24,331 bases of DNA from an uncultured Bacilli bacterium (lineage in GTDB: Bacteria; Bacillota_I; Bacilli_A; RF39; UBA660), in assembly GCA_947623705.1 (NCBI GenBank), contig CANQHT010000007.1, positions 1 through 24,331 of the forward strand. The letters are read 5' to 3'. Shown here one piece after another: positions 8,762-16,620 of the stretch. The position numbers were made by a program, and so were the translations under genes. The notes beneath the pieces were generated by a model. The model was not told the origin of the DNA and searched no databases. It was given only the letters and a program-made list of their open reading frames with translations. Position 1 is the first letter of the stretch. Every line of letters begins with the position of its first letter.

Positions 8762-9243
8762 TATTCTTCTTTACTCTCTTCTTCTTTAATATTATAGTTA
8801 CTCCAAGTAATACCTTCTTCACTATTACTATTATGGGCCCCCATTAAAGTGTATTTAGTATCACTTATTGTATATTGTAAATCATAAACACCAAGCTCAT
8901 CATCACTAAATTTTTCTAAAGTACTATTTGCAATTTCTTTGGCTTTTTCCATATCAGTATCTACTTCATAAGTAATGATAAAATAAACAACTTTACCTTG
9001 TAAAGTTACACTCGCTTTACTAACTTTTTCCTTACTCTCTAAAGTATTTTTTAAATCTTTAAGTAAATCATCTTTTAAAGGAACTTTTTCGGTTATATCT
9101 AAACGATGTCCATAAGGACTTTCACTAGAGCCATAAAAGAATGTTAAAGATACGACAATGACTACGATTAAACAAACAAGAATGATGGCTCCTAAAACAA
9201 ATAAGATTTTATTTTCATTCCAAACTTTTTTTAATTTACTCAT
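8761..9243 (-). CDS. Membrane-anchored protein of unknown function
   Basis: This 160-residue protein is not recognised. It has a short basic N-terminus, one strong hydrophobic segment (about residues 14-36) and an extracellular domain of about 120 residues that looks alpha/beta, with DLLKDLKNTLES, a 'VYFIITYEVD' strand and 'AKEIANSTLEKF' helix, ending in an acidic EEESKEE tail. It is the first gene of the operon with the degenerate GGDEF sensor and YihY, follows a good promoter and the ribosome site AGAGGTG, and overlaps the next start by one base. It may be a partner of the sensor, but that is context only. Confidence 0.75.
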   Translation of the reverse strand: MSKLKKVWNENKILFVLGAIILVCLIVVIVVSLTFFYGSSESPYGHRLDITEKVPLKDDLLKDLKNTLESKEKVSKASVTLQGKVVYFIITYEVDTDMEKAKEIANSTLEKFSDDELGVYDLQYTISDTKYTLMGAHNSNSEEGITWSNYNIKEEESKEE

Positions 9244-9271
9244 TTATTCACACCTCTTTGTTTACTTAAAT

Positions 9272-9300
9272 ATTATACTATATTATAAATTTTATGGCAA
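9272..9300 (-). promoter_or_regulatory. Promoter of the sensor/YihY operon
   Basis: On the minus strand: -35 TTGCCA (9295-9300), 17-base spacer, -10 TATAAT (9272-9277). This is one of the best sigma-A-like promoters in the window. Confidence 0.75.
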
Positions 9301-9344
9301 ACTGTAACCATACTTGTCTATTTATGTTAAGTTTACACTTTTAT

Positions 9345-9378
9345 AGACAAAAAATAAGCCTGTTAAAGACTTATTTTT
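9345..9378 (-). terminator. Terminator of the SipW/TasA-like operon
   Basis: AAAAATAAG and CTTATTTTT form a 9-bp stem (9350-9378) ending in a T run on the minus strand. It overlaps the stop codon of the 567-residue protein gene. Confidence 0.8.
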
Positions 9379-11080
9379 AAGAAACTTTCGTAACGCTTAA
9401 ATTAATATCATAAGTTATACTTAAATTTTCATCTAATTTTCCTAATATTTCATCATCTGTTTCATCTAAAGTAATACCAAAATAAGAATTAATTAACCGA
9501 ATATTATTAACTAAATCACTACGATTTTCTAAAGTATCTTCTAACATTGTAAATTTAATACTTAAACCATTAGTCGTACTTAAATCAGGATTATCTATAA
9601 TATCAATCGTAATATTTTCTAAATTAGCAATAGATTCAATATTAGCATTAGTATAAACTATACCATCCTCTAGTTCCCCACTTGAGAAAATATGTAAAAT
9701 AACTCTTTCTATATTGCCTGATTCATCTTGTAAATAAACTAAGAAATAATCTGAAAAAGCAGTTTTATTTGTATTACCTTGATTATTTTTAATAATTGAA
9801 GAATAAATATATAAATTATAAACTATTTTATTAACCATTTTTTCAGAAATATTCTTATCAAAGCAATCGCCACCTTCTTTAATACAATTCTCTAATTGCA
9901 TTTTAAAATTATTATGCATAGTATTTTCATCAGCAGCAGGTATAGCAATAGGAATATCAGAATTAGAACTAGCAACGTGTAATAAACCTTTAATATTAAT
10001 AATAATTATATTACCATCTTTTTGTCTAACTAAACCATTTATTAAAGGAGTATCATTTAAAATATAAGATTCAATATCTTTATTATTTAAATATTCATTA
10101 ATAATTTGTAAATCATCTTCATTATATTTTTCTTTTGCTACTAAATAATCTAAATATTCTTTAAAAATAGTTTTAATTTGAACAGAATCTATATCAGTAG
10201 AAAAATACATATTATTTAAAGCACTATTAACAGTATTACTAAATGTTAAAGCATAACCATTAAAATTATTTTCAATTTTAAAAATATAATATTCACTATC
10301 ACTAGTTGTATCAACAGTTAAACCTTTTAAACTCTTTTCACTTATATTAGAACTAGTAGCATCTTTAAAAATACTAATATATTCATAAATAGCATTTTCA
10401 ACCATAATATAATCACTTTGATTTTTTTCCACAAATTCTGGAAAATAACTTTTTTCTAATAAATACTTTAATTGTTCATAAATACTAAGGGCCGTTTTAC
10501 TTACTTTTAATTCTTTACTAGGGGTAAATAAATCTTGAAAATATTCACTAGTAGTTATACTATATTTACCATTAATATATGTAAATGATTCTCTATCACT
10601 ACCCACATGTTCAGTTATAGAAATAGGATCAATTATAATATTTTCTTCACTACTATCCATAATATGAGGTACTGAACAAACAACATCGACAGTTACAGTA
10701 GCATTTCCTATATCATTATAAGTAATAGTATTTTTATTAATTTTACCTTTAACACTTGCATTTACTTCATTAATATCTTTAATACTACACCCATCAGGAA
10801 TATTTATAGTATAAGTATCTACTTCCCCTTTTCTTGAAACTTTATTTCTATCAAAAGAAAATCTAACAGTAATCTCTTCATATGCCTTATTAATTAGCGT
10901 AATACCTCCCGGAAATTTTTGGGTATTTAAATCATAAAAATCACCTTTATAATTTAAAGCATATTCTTTTTCGGAAATATATTTAGCTTGTGATAAACTA
11001 AAACAAGATAAATTAATCACACTTAAAACTACAATAGTTCCCAATAATATTTTTCGATTATTTTTTAATTTCCTTAGCAT
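9377..11080 (-). CDS. Secreted protein with SipW-type signal (last gene of the matrix-like operon)
   Basis: This 567-residue protein has no recognised domain beyond its N-terminus. The signal region (about 9-33) ends in LSQAKYISEKEYAL, closely matching the cleavage region of SipW-dependent TasA/CalY-like proteins (compare TYAKYTSE and TYSKYISS encoded in the same operon). The remainder is rich in beta strands and Asn/Asp/Ser, with a cysteine pair around residues 100-135 (GCSIKD, VVCSVP) and another in the middle (NCIKEGGDCF). It starts 12 bases after the small TasA-like gene with GGGAGG as ribosome site, and terminates just past its stop. It is likely exported by SipW-2 and may be a tip, adaptor or matrix component. 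Confidence 0.75.
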   Translation of the reverse strand: MLRKLKNNRKILLGTIVVLSVINLSCFSLSQAKYISEKEYALNYKGDFYDLNTQKFPGGITLINKAYEEITVRFSFDRNKVSRKGEVDTYTINIPDGCSIKDINEVNASVKGKINKNTITYNDIGNATVTVDVVCSVPHIMDSSEENIIIDPISITEHVGSDRESFTYINGKYSITTSEYFQDLFTPSKELKVSKTALSIYEQLKYLLEKSYFPEFVEKNQSDYIMVENAIYEYISIFKDATSSNISEKSLKGLTVDTTSDSEYYIFKIENNFNGYALTFSNTVNSALNNMYFSTDIDSVQIKTIFKEYLDYLVAKEKYNEDDLQIINEYLNNKDIESYILNDTPLINGLVRQKDGNIIIINIKGLLHVASSNSDIPIAIPAADENTMHNNFKMQLENCIKEGGDCFDKNISEKMVNKIVYNLYIYSSIIKNNQGNTNKTAFSDYFLVYLQDESGNIERVILHIFSSGELEDGIVYTNANIESIANLENITIDIIDNPDLSTTNGLSIKFTMLEDTLENRSDLVNNIRLINSYFGITLDETDDEILGKLDENLSITYDINLSVTKVS

Positions 11081-11092
11081 AATTAATCCTCC

Positions 11093-11641
11093 CTATTTAG
11101 ATTTTTGAACCGCAGAATAACCAACTTTAACAATATCATTTGCATAATTACTTGTTTTAGCAGTTAATCTTACAAGATATTTAGTATTACTACCTTTACC
11201 CGCTACAACATCATTATTATAAGTATAAACTTTAAAATTAGTTCCCGCTATATTACTATCACTTTTAGTAGTTAAAAGTATTTTTTCACTTTTTCCAACT
11301 TCATAAATACCATCTAAATTAAAATTTCCATTAATATAAAAGGTTAGATAAAAGGCAGTATTTACTTCAATATTGGTAGTATCCACGGTAAAATAATAAT
11401 CAATATTTTCCGTATTCCGATATTTTTCCTGTGTACATTCAGTTAAAACTTCTTCACTACATTTATTCTCGGCTATTTTAACTTCAAATTTCGCCACTCT
11501 AGCTGTATCACTACCCCCAAAAGAAGAGATATATTTTGAATAGGTTATTACAGTTGTAAGAAGCAATATTGATCCTACATACATAATTACCCATTTTACT
11601 AAATTATTGCGAAATCTCTTACTTTGTAATAAACCTTCCAT
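11093..11641 (-). CDS. Small TasA/camelysin-like secreted protein
   Basis: This is a TasA-like substrate of a SipW-type signal peptidase. A hydrophobic segment (about residues 16-32) leads into TYSKYISS and 'DTARVAKFEVKI', the typical junction of TasA/CalY/camelysin-like proteins, followed by a beta-sandwich-like domain. It has two close cysteines in NKCSEEVLTECTQ. I choose ATG 11639-11641 (182 residues) because AGAAGG lies eight bases before it; the in-frame GTG at 11650 that overlaps the sipW-2 stop lacks a site. It directly follows the second signal peptidase gene, as tasA follows sipW in Bacillus. Confidence 0.8.
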   Translation of the reverse strand: MEGLLQSKRFRNNLVKWVIMYVGSILLLTTVITYSKYISSFGGSDTARVAKFEVKIAENKCSEEVLTECTQEKYRNTENIDYYFTVDTTNIEVNTAFYLTFYINGNFNLDGIYEVGKSEKILLTTKSDSNIAGTNFKVYTYNNDVVAGKGSNTKYLVRLTAKTSNYANDIVKVGYSAVQKSK

Positions 11642-11646
11642 TTTTT

Positions 11647-12378
11647 TCACCTTCTTCTATTTTTTCTTTGTTTTTTCTTTTTCTTTTTTGCATCCTTCGT
11701 TTGCTTTTTCTTTAATTTGTTTTGCTTTTTCTTAACTTCTTTTTCTTCTCTTTTCGTTATTTTAAACCATATATCTTTTATTTTTATTGTTATTTTTTCT
11801 AAGAAATCTTTTACATAATGTTTTTTATTTTTCTTAACTTTACTATTTTTTTCTTTTAAAAACTCTTGATATTCTCCATCATCAATATTCTCACTCTTAT
11901 CAAAACTAATTAAATAACATATAAGAATACCAATAATAAATATTATACCACTTACTAAAGGATTTTTTAATGAAGTAATAAGTGTTCCTAAACCATTAAT
12001 TTTAAACTTATAAGTTCCGACAATATTTTTTAAGGGCATCTCTTCATCAACGGTATTGTTATTATCTCCTTTTGTTATCATCATTTTATCTTTAATTTCT
12101 TTAATCCGATGGGTAACAAATGAACCATTGACATCATAGAAGGTTACAATATCATTTTCTTTTACCTCTTTATCATTAGTATCAATAATTATTAAATCAC
12201 CAATTTTTAAGGTTGGTTCCATTGAACCAGAGATGACCTCTAGTAAAGCATAACCATTAATTGTCATAAGATCTTTTTTAAATATTTTTAAACCCACAAA
12301 ATTATAAATATTAAATACTAATAACACCCCTAAAAGGATTTCCATTATGATAATTATTACTTTTTTTACCACTTTCAT
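11647..12378 (-). CDS. sipW: SipW-type (ER/archaeal-like) signal peptidase I, second copy
   Basis: This 243-residue membrane protease cleaves TasA-like signal peptides. Family features are an N-terminal membrane helix (about 7-30), the catalytic Ser52 in ISGSMEPTL, His90 in VTHRI (His replaces the Lys of ordinary bacterial signal peptidases), and Asp105/Asp111 in KGDNNNTVD. A second membrane helix near 140-160 is followed by a very lysine-rich cytoplasmic tail of about 80 residues ending KKKKKKQRKNRRR. It starts three bases after the 898-residue protein gene, with AAGGGG in the end of that gene as ribosome site, and is followed at once by the small TasA-like gene, its likely substrate. It is shorter on extracellular residues than the first copy but has every key residue. 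Confidence 0.9.
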   Translation of the reverse strand: MKVVKKVIIIIMEILLGVLLVFNIYNFVGLKIFKKDLMTINGYALLEVISGSMEPTLKIGDLIIIDTNDKEVKENDIVTFYDVNGSFVTHRIKEIKDKMMITKGDNNNTVDEEMPLKNIVGTYKFKINGLGTLITSLKNPLVSGIIFIIGILICYLISFDKSENIDDGEYQEFLKEKNSKVKKNKKHYVKDFLEKITIKIKDIWFKITKREEKEVKKKQNKLKKKQTKDAKKKKKKQRKNRRR

Positions 12379-12381
12379 AAA

Positions 12382-15078
12382 CTACCCCTTAGGACATTTA
12401 GGAATTGTTTTAAAGTTAATACCTACTAAAATACTATATAGATTATTTAAATCCGTTACGGAATTACCTATTAAAGTATCTAGTTCATCATCAACTTCAA
12501 CCCATTCCCAAGATAATAAAATATCTGCCCTACTATTACTTGGAATTTCTAAATTCATATTAGTTGTTTCCTTACTATTTTGATTTAATATTGTATATTC
12601 TTTAGAACTACCATAGTAATAATTATTATCACTTGCTATTTTATATCCCATATTAAGACATCCCTTATCTTCAATACAAATCGTTTTTACTTCTTCAATT
12701 TTAATTTTATTAATGATAATATCACTACCGGTATTATTCGTAAAATTCATAAGATATGTTCCATAGGCACCCGGATAAATTATTTTATCAACCCCATATT
12801 TTTGGTAGTATTCTTTATTATGAAATAATAAGACATCTTCTAGATAAACCCATTTTTCACTTTCTTCTTCAGGATTATCCACTACTTTATCACTATAAAT
12901 AGCATATAAATCCATATTTCTAGTTATCTTAATAATATCATCTTTTAAATAGACATCTTTATCCGTAGGTAAAGCATCTTTTCTTTCACTAAAGCCCACT
13001 AATTCATAAACTTTACAAGCATCATCAGTAACTTTTTTAGCGGAATACACACTTAAATCAAGTTCACTATTACTATTTAATTTTAAATTATAAACCATAG
13101 TAAAGGCATCAAAATAACCCCCATTAGCATCGATATTAACTAGATATTCCGTAATAAATTCGACACTTATATTAAAACTATTTATTTCTTGATCAAACAT
13201 TTTGCCACTTACTTGAATTTGTTTAGAACCAGTACTTGTACTTTTAACATTAATAACTAAATATTCCGTACCAGCATCTTTAACATAACTAAAACTTAAA
13301 TCAGCACCCGTTATAACTATTTCGCCATTATCTGATGCAATTATTATCCCGTTTTCTATCTTTTTAACGGTAATATCACTAGTAAAGAAATTATTTTCTA
13401 ATATAATATTACCACCCGTATCCATATTAAATTCATAACTATTTTGACTACTTCTTAAATAATAATCTAACATTTTAAATTCAATATTTTTACTATCTTG
13501 ACTATCTTGATATTTTATTTCTAATTTTTTAGTTTTATTTAAGTCTTTTTTATTTGGTTTAATCGTTATTTTACCTTTAGATACTTTTAATACTTCGCCA
13601 TCTAAAGTAACTACTACCTCATCTAAATTATAATCATTAGTAGCATACCAACTATTCGTATTCTTATCATATTCTAATATTTCATAAGCAATATCAATAG
13701 TACCATCTTCTAAATAAGCCGTATATTTATCATTTGAAGCATTTTTTAAAACAACTTTTCTTAATACTTTATCTTCTTCTTCTTTTTCTTTAGTTACTGT
13801 AATTGTATAAGTTTTTTTCTTCCCATCTTTATTAGTAACTTCAACTTCGATAACATTATCGCCATCTTTTAAAGGTAAATTATCTAAACTATCTACAACT
13901 TCGCCATTAAATTTATAAGTTACATTTTGCACATTTTTATCTGCTTTTAAAGTTACATCTAAATTTTTAACATCTGAATTAACAGTAACATGATAACTTG
14001 TGATATCTTTTTGAAATTTTGGAGTTAATACACCTTCACTTACCCTTAAACTTTCTAAATAACCATTTGTTTTTACTTCCACATTTCTTTCGATTTCAAT
14101 TTCATAAACATTAGTTGTTCCATCTTCCGCCTCTACTTTGATAGTAACTTTATTTTTTCCCACTTTTAATGGTAAATCTTTTAAATTATTTACTTTTTCT
14201 CCATTAAATTCATAAGTAACTTTGGCTTTACTATCACTAGGTAGTGGATCAATAGTAATTTTATCTTCTTCATAAGGAACACTTAAATAATATTTATTTT
14301 GATCTTTTTGATAATTAATGTTACCTTTACTTAAATTTAATTCTTGTAATGTGGCATCATTATTTTCTTTTGTTACCTCCAAATTATAAGTTGTTTCATA
14401 AACTTTTCCTTTATAAGTAACTTGTAAAGTAACTTTGACTTTACCCGCCTTTTTACCCACTACTTTTAAGGAGTTACCTATTATATAAGCATCCGCAATG
14501 GTATTATCACTTACTTTAACTTTAACATCGCCATCTAATCTAACTAAACTAAAAGGTATAATTACTTCATTATTTTTATTAATTATAATTTTCCCACTTT
14601 TACCAGCTAATTTAATATATCTTGTTACATCTTTAATTGTTGCTTTTGTTGTTGCTCGGTAAATCTTTCCATTAACTTTTGCTTCTAAAGTAATATCAAT
14701 ACTACCCATGCCTTTTGGATTAATAACAATATAATTATCTTGAACATAACAAGTAGCAATTTCGGCATCACTAGTAGTACAAGTAAAATCTTTCGGATTA
14801 ATATTATGATAAGTAAATAATACTTTTGCATTAGTATCACTTAAAGAAAAATTAATCTTATCTTTTAAAAAGATTAAATCTTTATTTAATATTATTTCTT
14901 CTGTTCCATCATCAGGTTCAATAGTATAATCTCCTTCATTATTATAAATTCCCCCGATACGACCAAAAAAGTTAGAAGTACAACTAGTAATTAGTAAAAG
15001 AATTATGATTATAATAATAATTATCATAATAATTAATTTAAGCTTACGATGTTTTTCTTTTTTATCATTATTATCCAT
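12382..15078 (-). CDS. Large cell-surface protein with Ig-like, cadherin-like and TasA-like regions
   Basis: This 898-residue protein begins with a basic stretch and a long Ile-rich membrane segment ending LLITSC, which could be a lipobox (anchor either way). The predicted order is: Ig/BIG2-like strands (about 55-240), two cadherin-like beta-sandwich domains (about 243-430, each ending with a 'DGxxxxYxIxV' motif), further beta domains (about 435-690), an InlB B-repeat-like segment (about 690-770, containing DANGGYFDAF and DLYAIYSD) and a C-terminal TasA-like domain (about 775-898, with IYPGAYGTYLMNFTNN and LLSWEWVEVDDELDTLIG). It starts after GAAGGGAG and sits just before sipW-2, the position TapA holds before SipW/TasA in Bacillus. 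It is probably a surface anchor or adaptor for the second fibre-like module. Confidence 0.8.
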   Translation of the reverse strand: MDNNDKKEKHRKLKLIIMIIIIIIIILLLITSCTSNFFGRIGGIYNNEGDYTIEPDDGTEEIILNKDLIFLKDKINFSLSDTNAKVLFTYHNINPKDFTCTTSDAEIATCYVQDNYIVINPKGMGSIDITLEAKVNGKIYRATTKATIKDVTRYIKLAGKSGKIIINKNNEVIIPFSLVRLDGDVKVKVSDNTIADAYIIGNSLKVVGKKAGKVKVTLQVTYKGKVYETTYNLEVTKENNDATLQELNLSKGNINYQKDQNKYYLSVPYEEDKITIDPLPSDSKAKVTYEFNGEKVNNLKDLPLKVGKNKVTIKVEAEDGTTNVYEIEIERNVEVKTNGYLESLRVSEGVLTPKFQKDITSYHVTVNSDVKNLDVTLKADKNVQNVTYKFNGEVVDSLDNLPLKDGDNVIEVEVTNKDGKKKTYTITVTKEKEEEDKVLRKVVLKNASNDKYTAYLEDGTIDIAYEILEYDKNTNSWYATNDYNLDEVVVTLDGEVLKVSKGKITIKPNKKDLNKTKKLEIKYQDSQDSKNIEFKMLDYYLRSSQNSYEFNMDTGGNIILENNFFTSDITVKKIENGIIIASDNGEIVITGADLSFSYVKDAGTEYLVINVKSTSTGSKQIQVSGKMFDQEINSFNISVEFITEYLVNIDANGGYFDAFTMVYNLKLNSNSELDLSVYSAKKVTDDACKVYELVGFSERKDALPTDKDVYLKDDIIKITRNMDLYAIYSDKVVDNPEEESEKWVYLEDVLLFHNKEYYQKYGVDKIIYPGAYGTYLMNFTNNTGSDIIINKIKIEEVKTICIEDKGCLNMGYKIASDNNYYYGSSKEYTILNQNSKETTNMNLEIPSNSRADILLSWEWVEVDDELDTLIGNSVTDLNNLYSILVGINFKTIPKCPKG

Positions 15079-15136
15079 AACCTTTTACTCCCTTCTATAT
15101 TAAGTATTAAACTCTCAAATAAGGATATAATAAGAT

Positions 15137-15202
15137 TATTAATTAATATATATTAATTAAATAAAGATATGATATCTTTATTTGGAAGTTTAATAACTTC
15201 CA
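15137..15202 (-). promoter_or_regulatory. Three hairpins between the TasA-like gene and the 898-residue protein gene
   Basis: In the 133-base gap after the TasA-like gene, minus strand order: TGGAAGTT-4-AACTTCCA (15183-15202), an 11-bp stem with a three-base loop (15159-15183) and an AT-only palindrome (15137-15160). None has a classical T run directly after a GC stem, so they look more like RNA stabilising or partial-termination elements that let the TasA-like mRNA be more abundant than downstream genes. Confidence 0.5.
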
Positions 15203-15211
15203 TTTTTATTA

Positions 15212-15841
15212 TTATTCACCAATAGTTTCTACAGCTGCTTGAGTTGCTGTAACTGTAACTTTTAAGTTAAAAGTACCAGGATTTAAACCTAAATCAGTAT
15301 CATTTTCATCAGTTCTTTCATCAGTTTCAGCATTATATTCCCAAATCCAATCAATAACTAGATTTTGAGCAGTACCATCTGCAAATGCGACACTTTCTTC
15401 TAAAGTTGAAGCTAAATTTTCTAATGATTTATAATCATCATTAAAAGTTTTATTTCCTAATTTAACTTTAAATTTTAAAGGAATATTTGATGGTCCTCCA
15501 TCTTCTTCTAATTTTAAAACTACATTTGCTTTTACTTGAGAATCATTTTTCAATGCAATTGTTGCTGTTCCTTTTGAGCCAGGTGCTATTATTTTTTCTC
15601 CTTTTCCTTTATGAAGTTCAATTAAACTATCTTCATTAACAGTGTTAAAAACATCAAAAGCAAATGTTTTTTGTTCTTTAGTTAAAGTAGTACCTCCAAC
15701 CTTGAAGTCCCATTTTGCAACTGTTGCTTTATCAGTTGCAGTTGCTTCACTAGTATATTTAGCATAAGTTCCACTTACTGAGAACGAAGTTAAAACTACA
15801 GCAAATACTAAAGCAGCAAATGCGATTAATTTTTTATTCAT
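15212..15841 (-). CDS. TasA/CalY-like matrix fibre protein
   Basis: This 209-residue protein is a SipW-dependent secreted protein of the TasA/camelysin family, expected to form surface fibres. The signal peptide MNKKLIAFAALVFAVVLTSF ends in GTYAKYTSEATATDKATVAKW, the classical cleavage and post-cleavage sequence. The mature part is a beta-rich domain with IAPGSKGTATIALKNDS and 'VIDWIWEYNAE..DTDLGLNPG', matching the TasA pattern of an aromatic strand followed by DT-x-LG. I start at ATG 15839-15841, because the perfect AGGAGG lies just before it and the 13 upstream codons cover the ribosome site. It lies 111 bases downstream of sipW-1 with a strong hairpin in its leader. Confidence 0.9.
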   Translation of the reverse strand: MNKKLIAFAALVFAVVLTSFSVSGTYAKYTSEATATDKATVAKWDFKVGGTTLTKEQKTFAFDVFNTVNEDSLIELHKGKGEKIIAPGSKGTATIALKNDSQVKANVVLKLEEDGGPSNIPLKFKVKLGNKTFNDDYKSLENLASTLEESVAFADGTAQNLVIDWIWEYNAETDERTDENDTDLGLNPGTFNLKVTVTATQAAVETIGE

Positions 15842-15875
15842 TATGTGTTTCACCTCCTCCTGTTTTAGTATTTTT

Positions 15876-15907
15876 TGCATAAATTTGTATGCATAGGAAT
15901 TTATGCA
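15876..15907 (-). promoter_or_regulatory. Hairpin in the leader of the TasA-like gene
   Basis: TGCATAAATT and AATTTATGCA form a perfect 10-bp inverted repeat with a 12-base loop in the gap between sipW-1 and the TasA-like gene. A weaker GTAAAC/GTTTAC pair (15921-15945) lies before it. It ends some 35 bases ahead of the start codon, leaving AGGAGG free, so it may protect the 5' end of a processed TasA mRNA. Confidence 0.5.
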
Positions 15908-15952
15908 TTCCTAATTATATGTAAACACCATTTAAGGTCGTTTACCCGTAGT

Positions 15953-16618
15953 TTATTTAGTCTTTTTAGACTTTTCTTTAGAAGTTGTTTTCTTATTTGT
16001 TTCTTTCTTTTCTTCCTCTTCTTTTGCTTCTAATTCTTTCATTCTTTTATATTCTAAGAACTCTTGTTTTTCTAAATCTCTTTGTTTTTTATTAGAAATT
16101 GTAAAACCAATTATAAAGGCAATTGTAATACATAATACAACAATTATAATAGTTGTCGGTTCTGCTAAACTATTCATAACTGTACCAATACCAGGTACTC
16201 TTAAGACATATAAACCTTCAACATCATTAAATTCAACTAAATTTTGATCTTGCGTATTATTATTATCCCCTTTAGTAATAAATAATGTTTCGCCTTCTCT
16301 TTCTACAACATCAATAATTCTATGCGTAGTAACTGTATCTTCAGCATCTCTAAAAGCAATAACATCATTAACTTTTAAAGTTTCTGGATCAACTATTTTT
16401 GTAATAATTAAATCGCCTTTATGAATTTCTGTTTCCATTGAACCAGATAAAACAATAAATGGTTTATAACCAAAAACACTTGGAATTTTATCTTTATCAG
16501 TATTGGCTTGAACCATTATCCATATATTAACAAGCAAAATTGGCACCAAAATAATAGATGCTACTATAATTAACCAATTACTTACTGACTTATACCATTT
16601 TTTCTTATTTTCTTTCAT
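15953..16618 (-). CDS. sipW: SipW-type (ER/archaeal-like) signal peptidase I, first copy
   Basis: This 221-residue membrane serine protease releases TasA-like proteins from their signal peptides on the outer face of the membrane. A membrane helix (about 14-36) is followed by the catalytic Ser60 in LSGSMETEI, His99 in VTTHRI and Asp118/Asp124 in KGDNNNTQD. Thus it belongs to the Ser-His-Asp SipW/ER class rather than the Ser-Lys class. A second helix (about 152-174) leads to a cytoplasmic tail rich in Lys/Glu. It begins two bases after the Cys/His-rich protein gene and precedes the TasA-like gene, matching tapA-sipW-tasA order. Confidence 0.92.
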   Translation of the reverse strand: MKENKKKWYKSVSNWLIIVASIILVPILLVNIWIMVQANTDKDKIPSVFGYKPFIVLSGSMETEIHKGDLIITKIVDPETLKVNDVIAFRDAEDTVTTHRIIDVVEREGETLFITKGDNNNTQDQNLVEFNDVEGLYVLRVPGIGTVMNSLAEPTTIIIVVLCITIAFIIGFTISNKKQRDLEKQEFLEYKRMKELEAKEEEEKKETNKKTTSKEKSKKTK

Positions 16619-16620
16619 TT

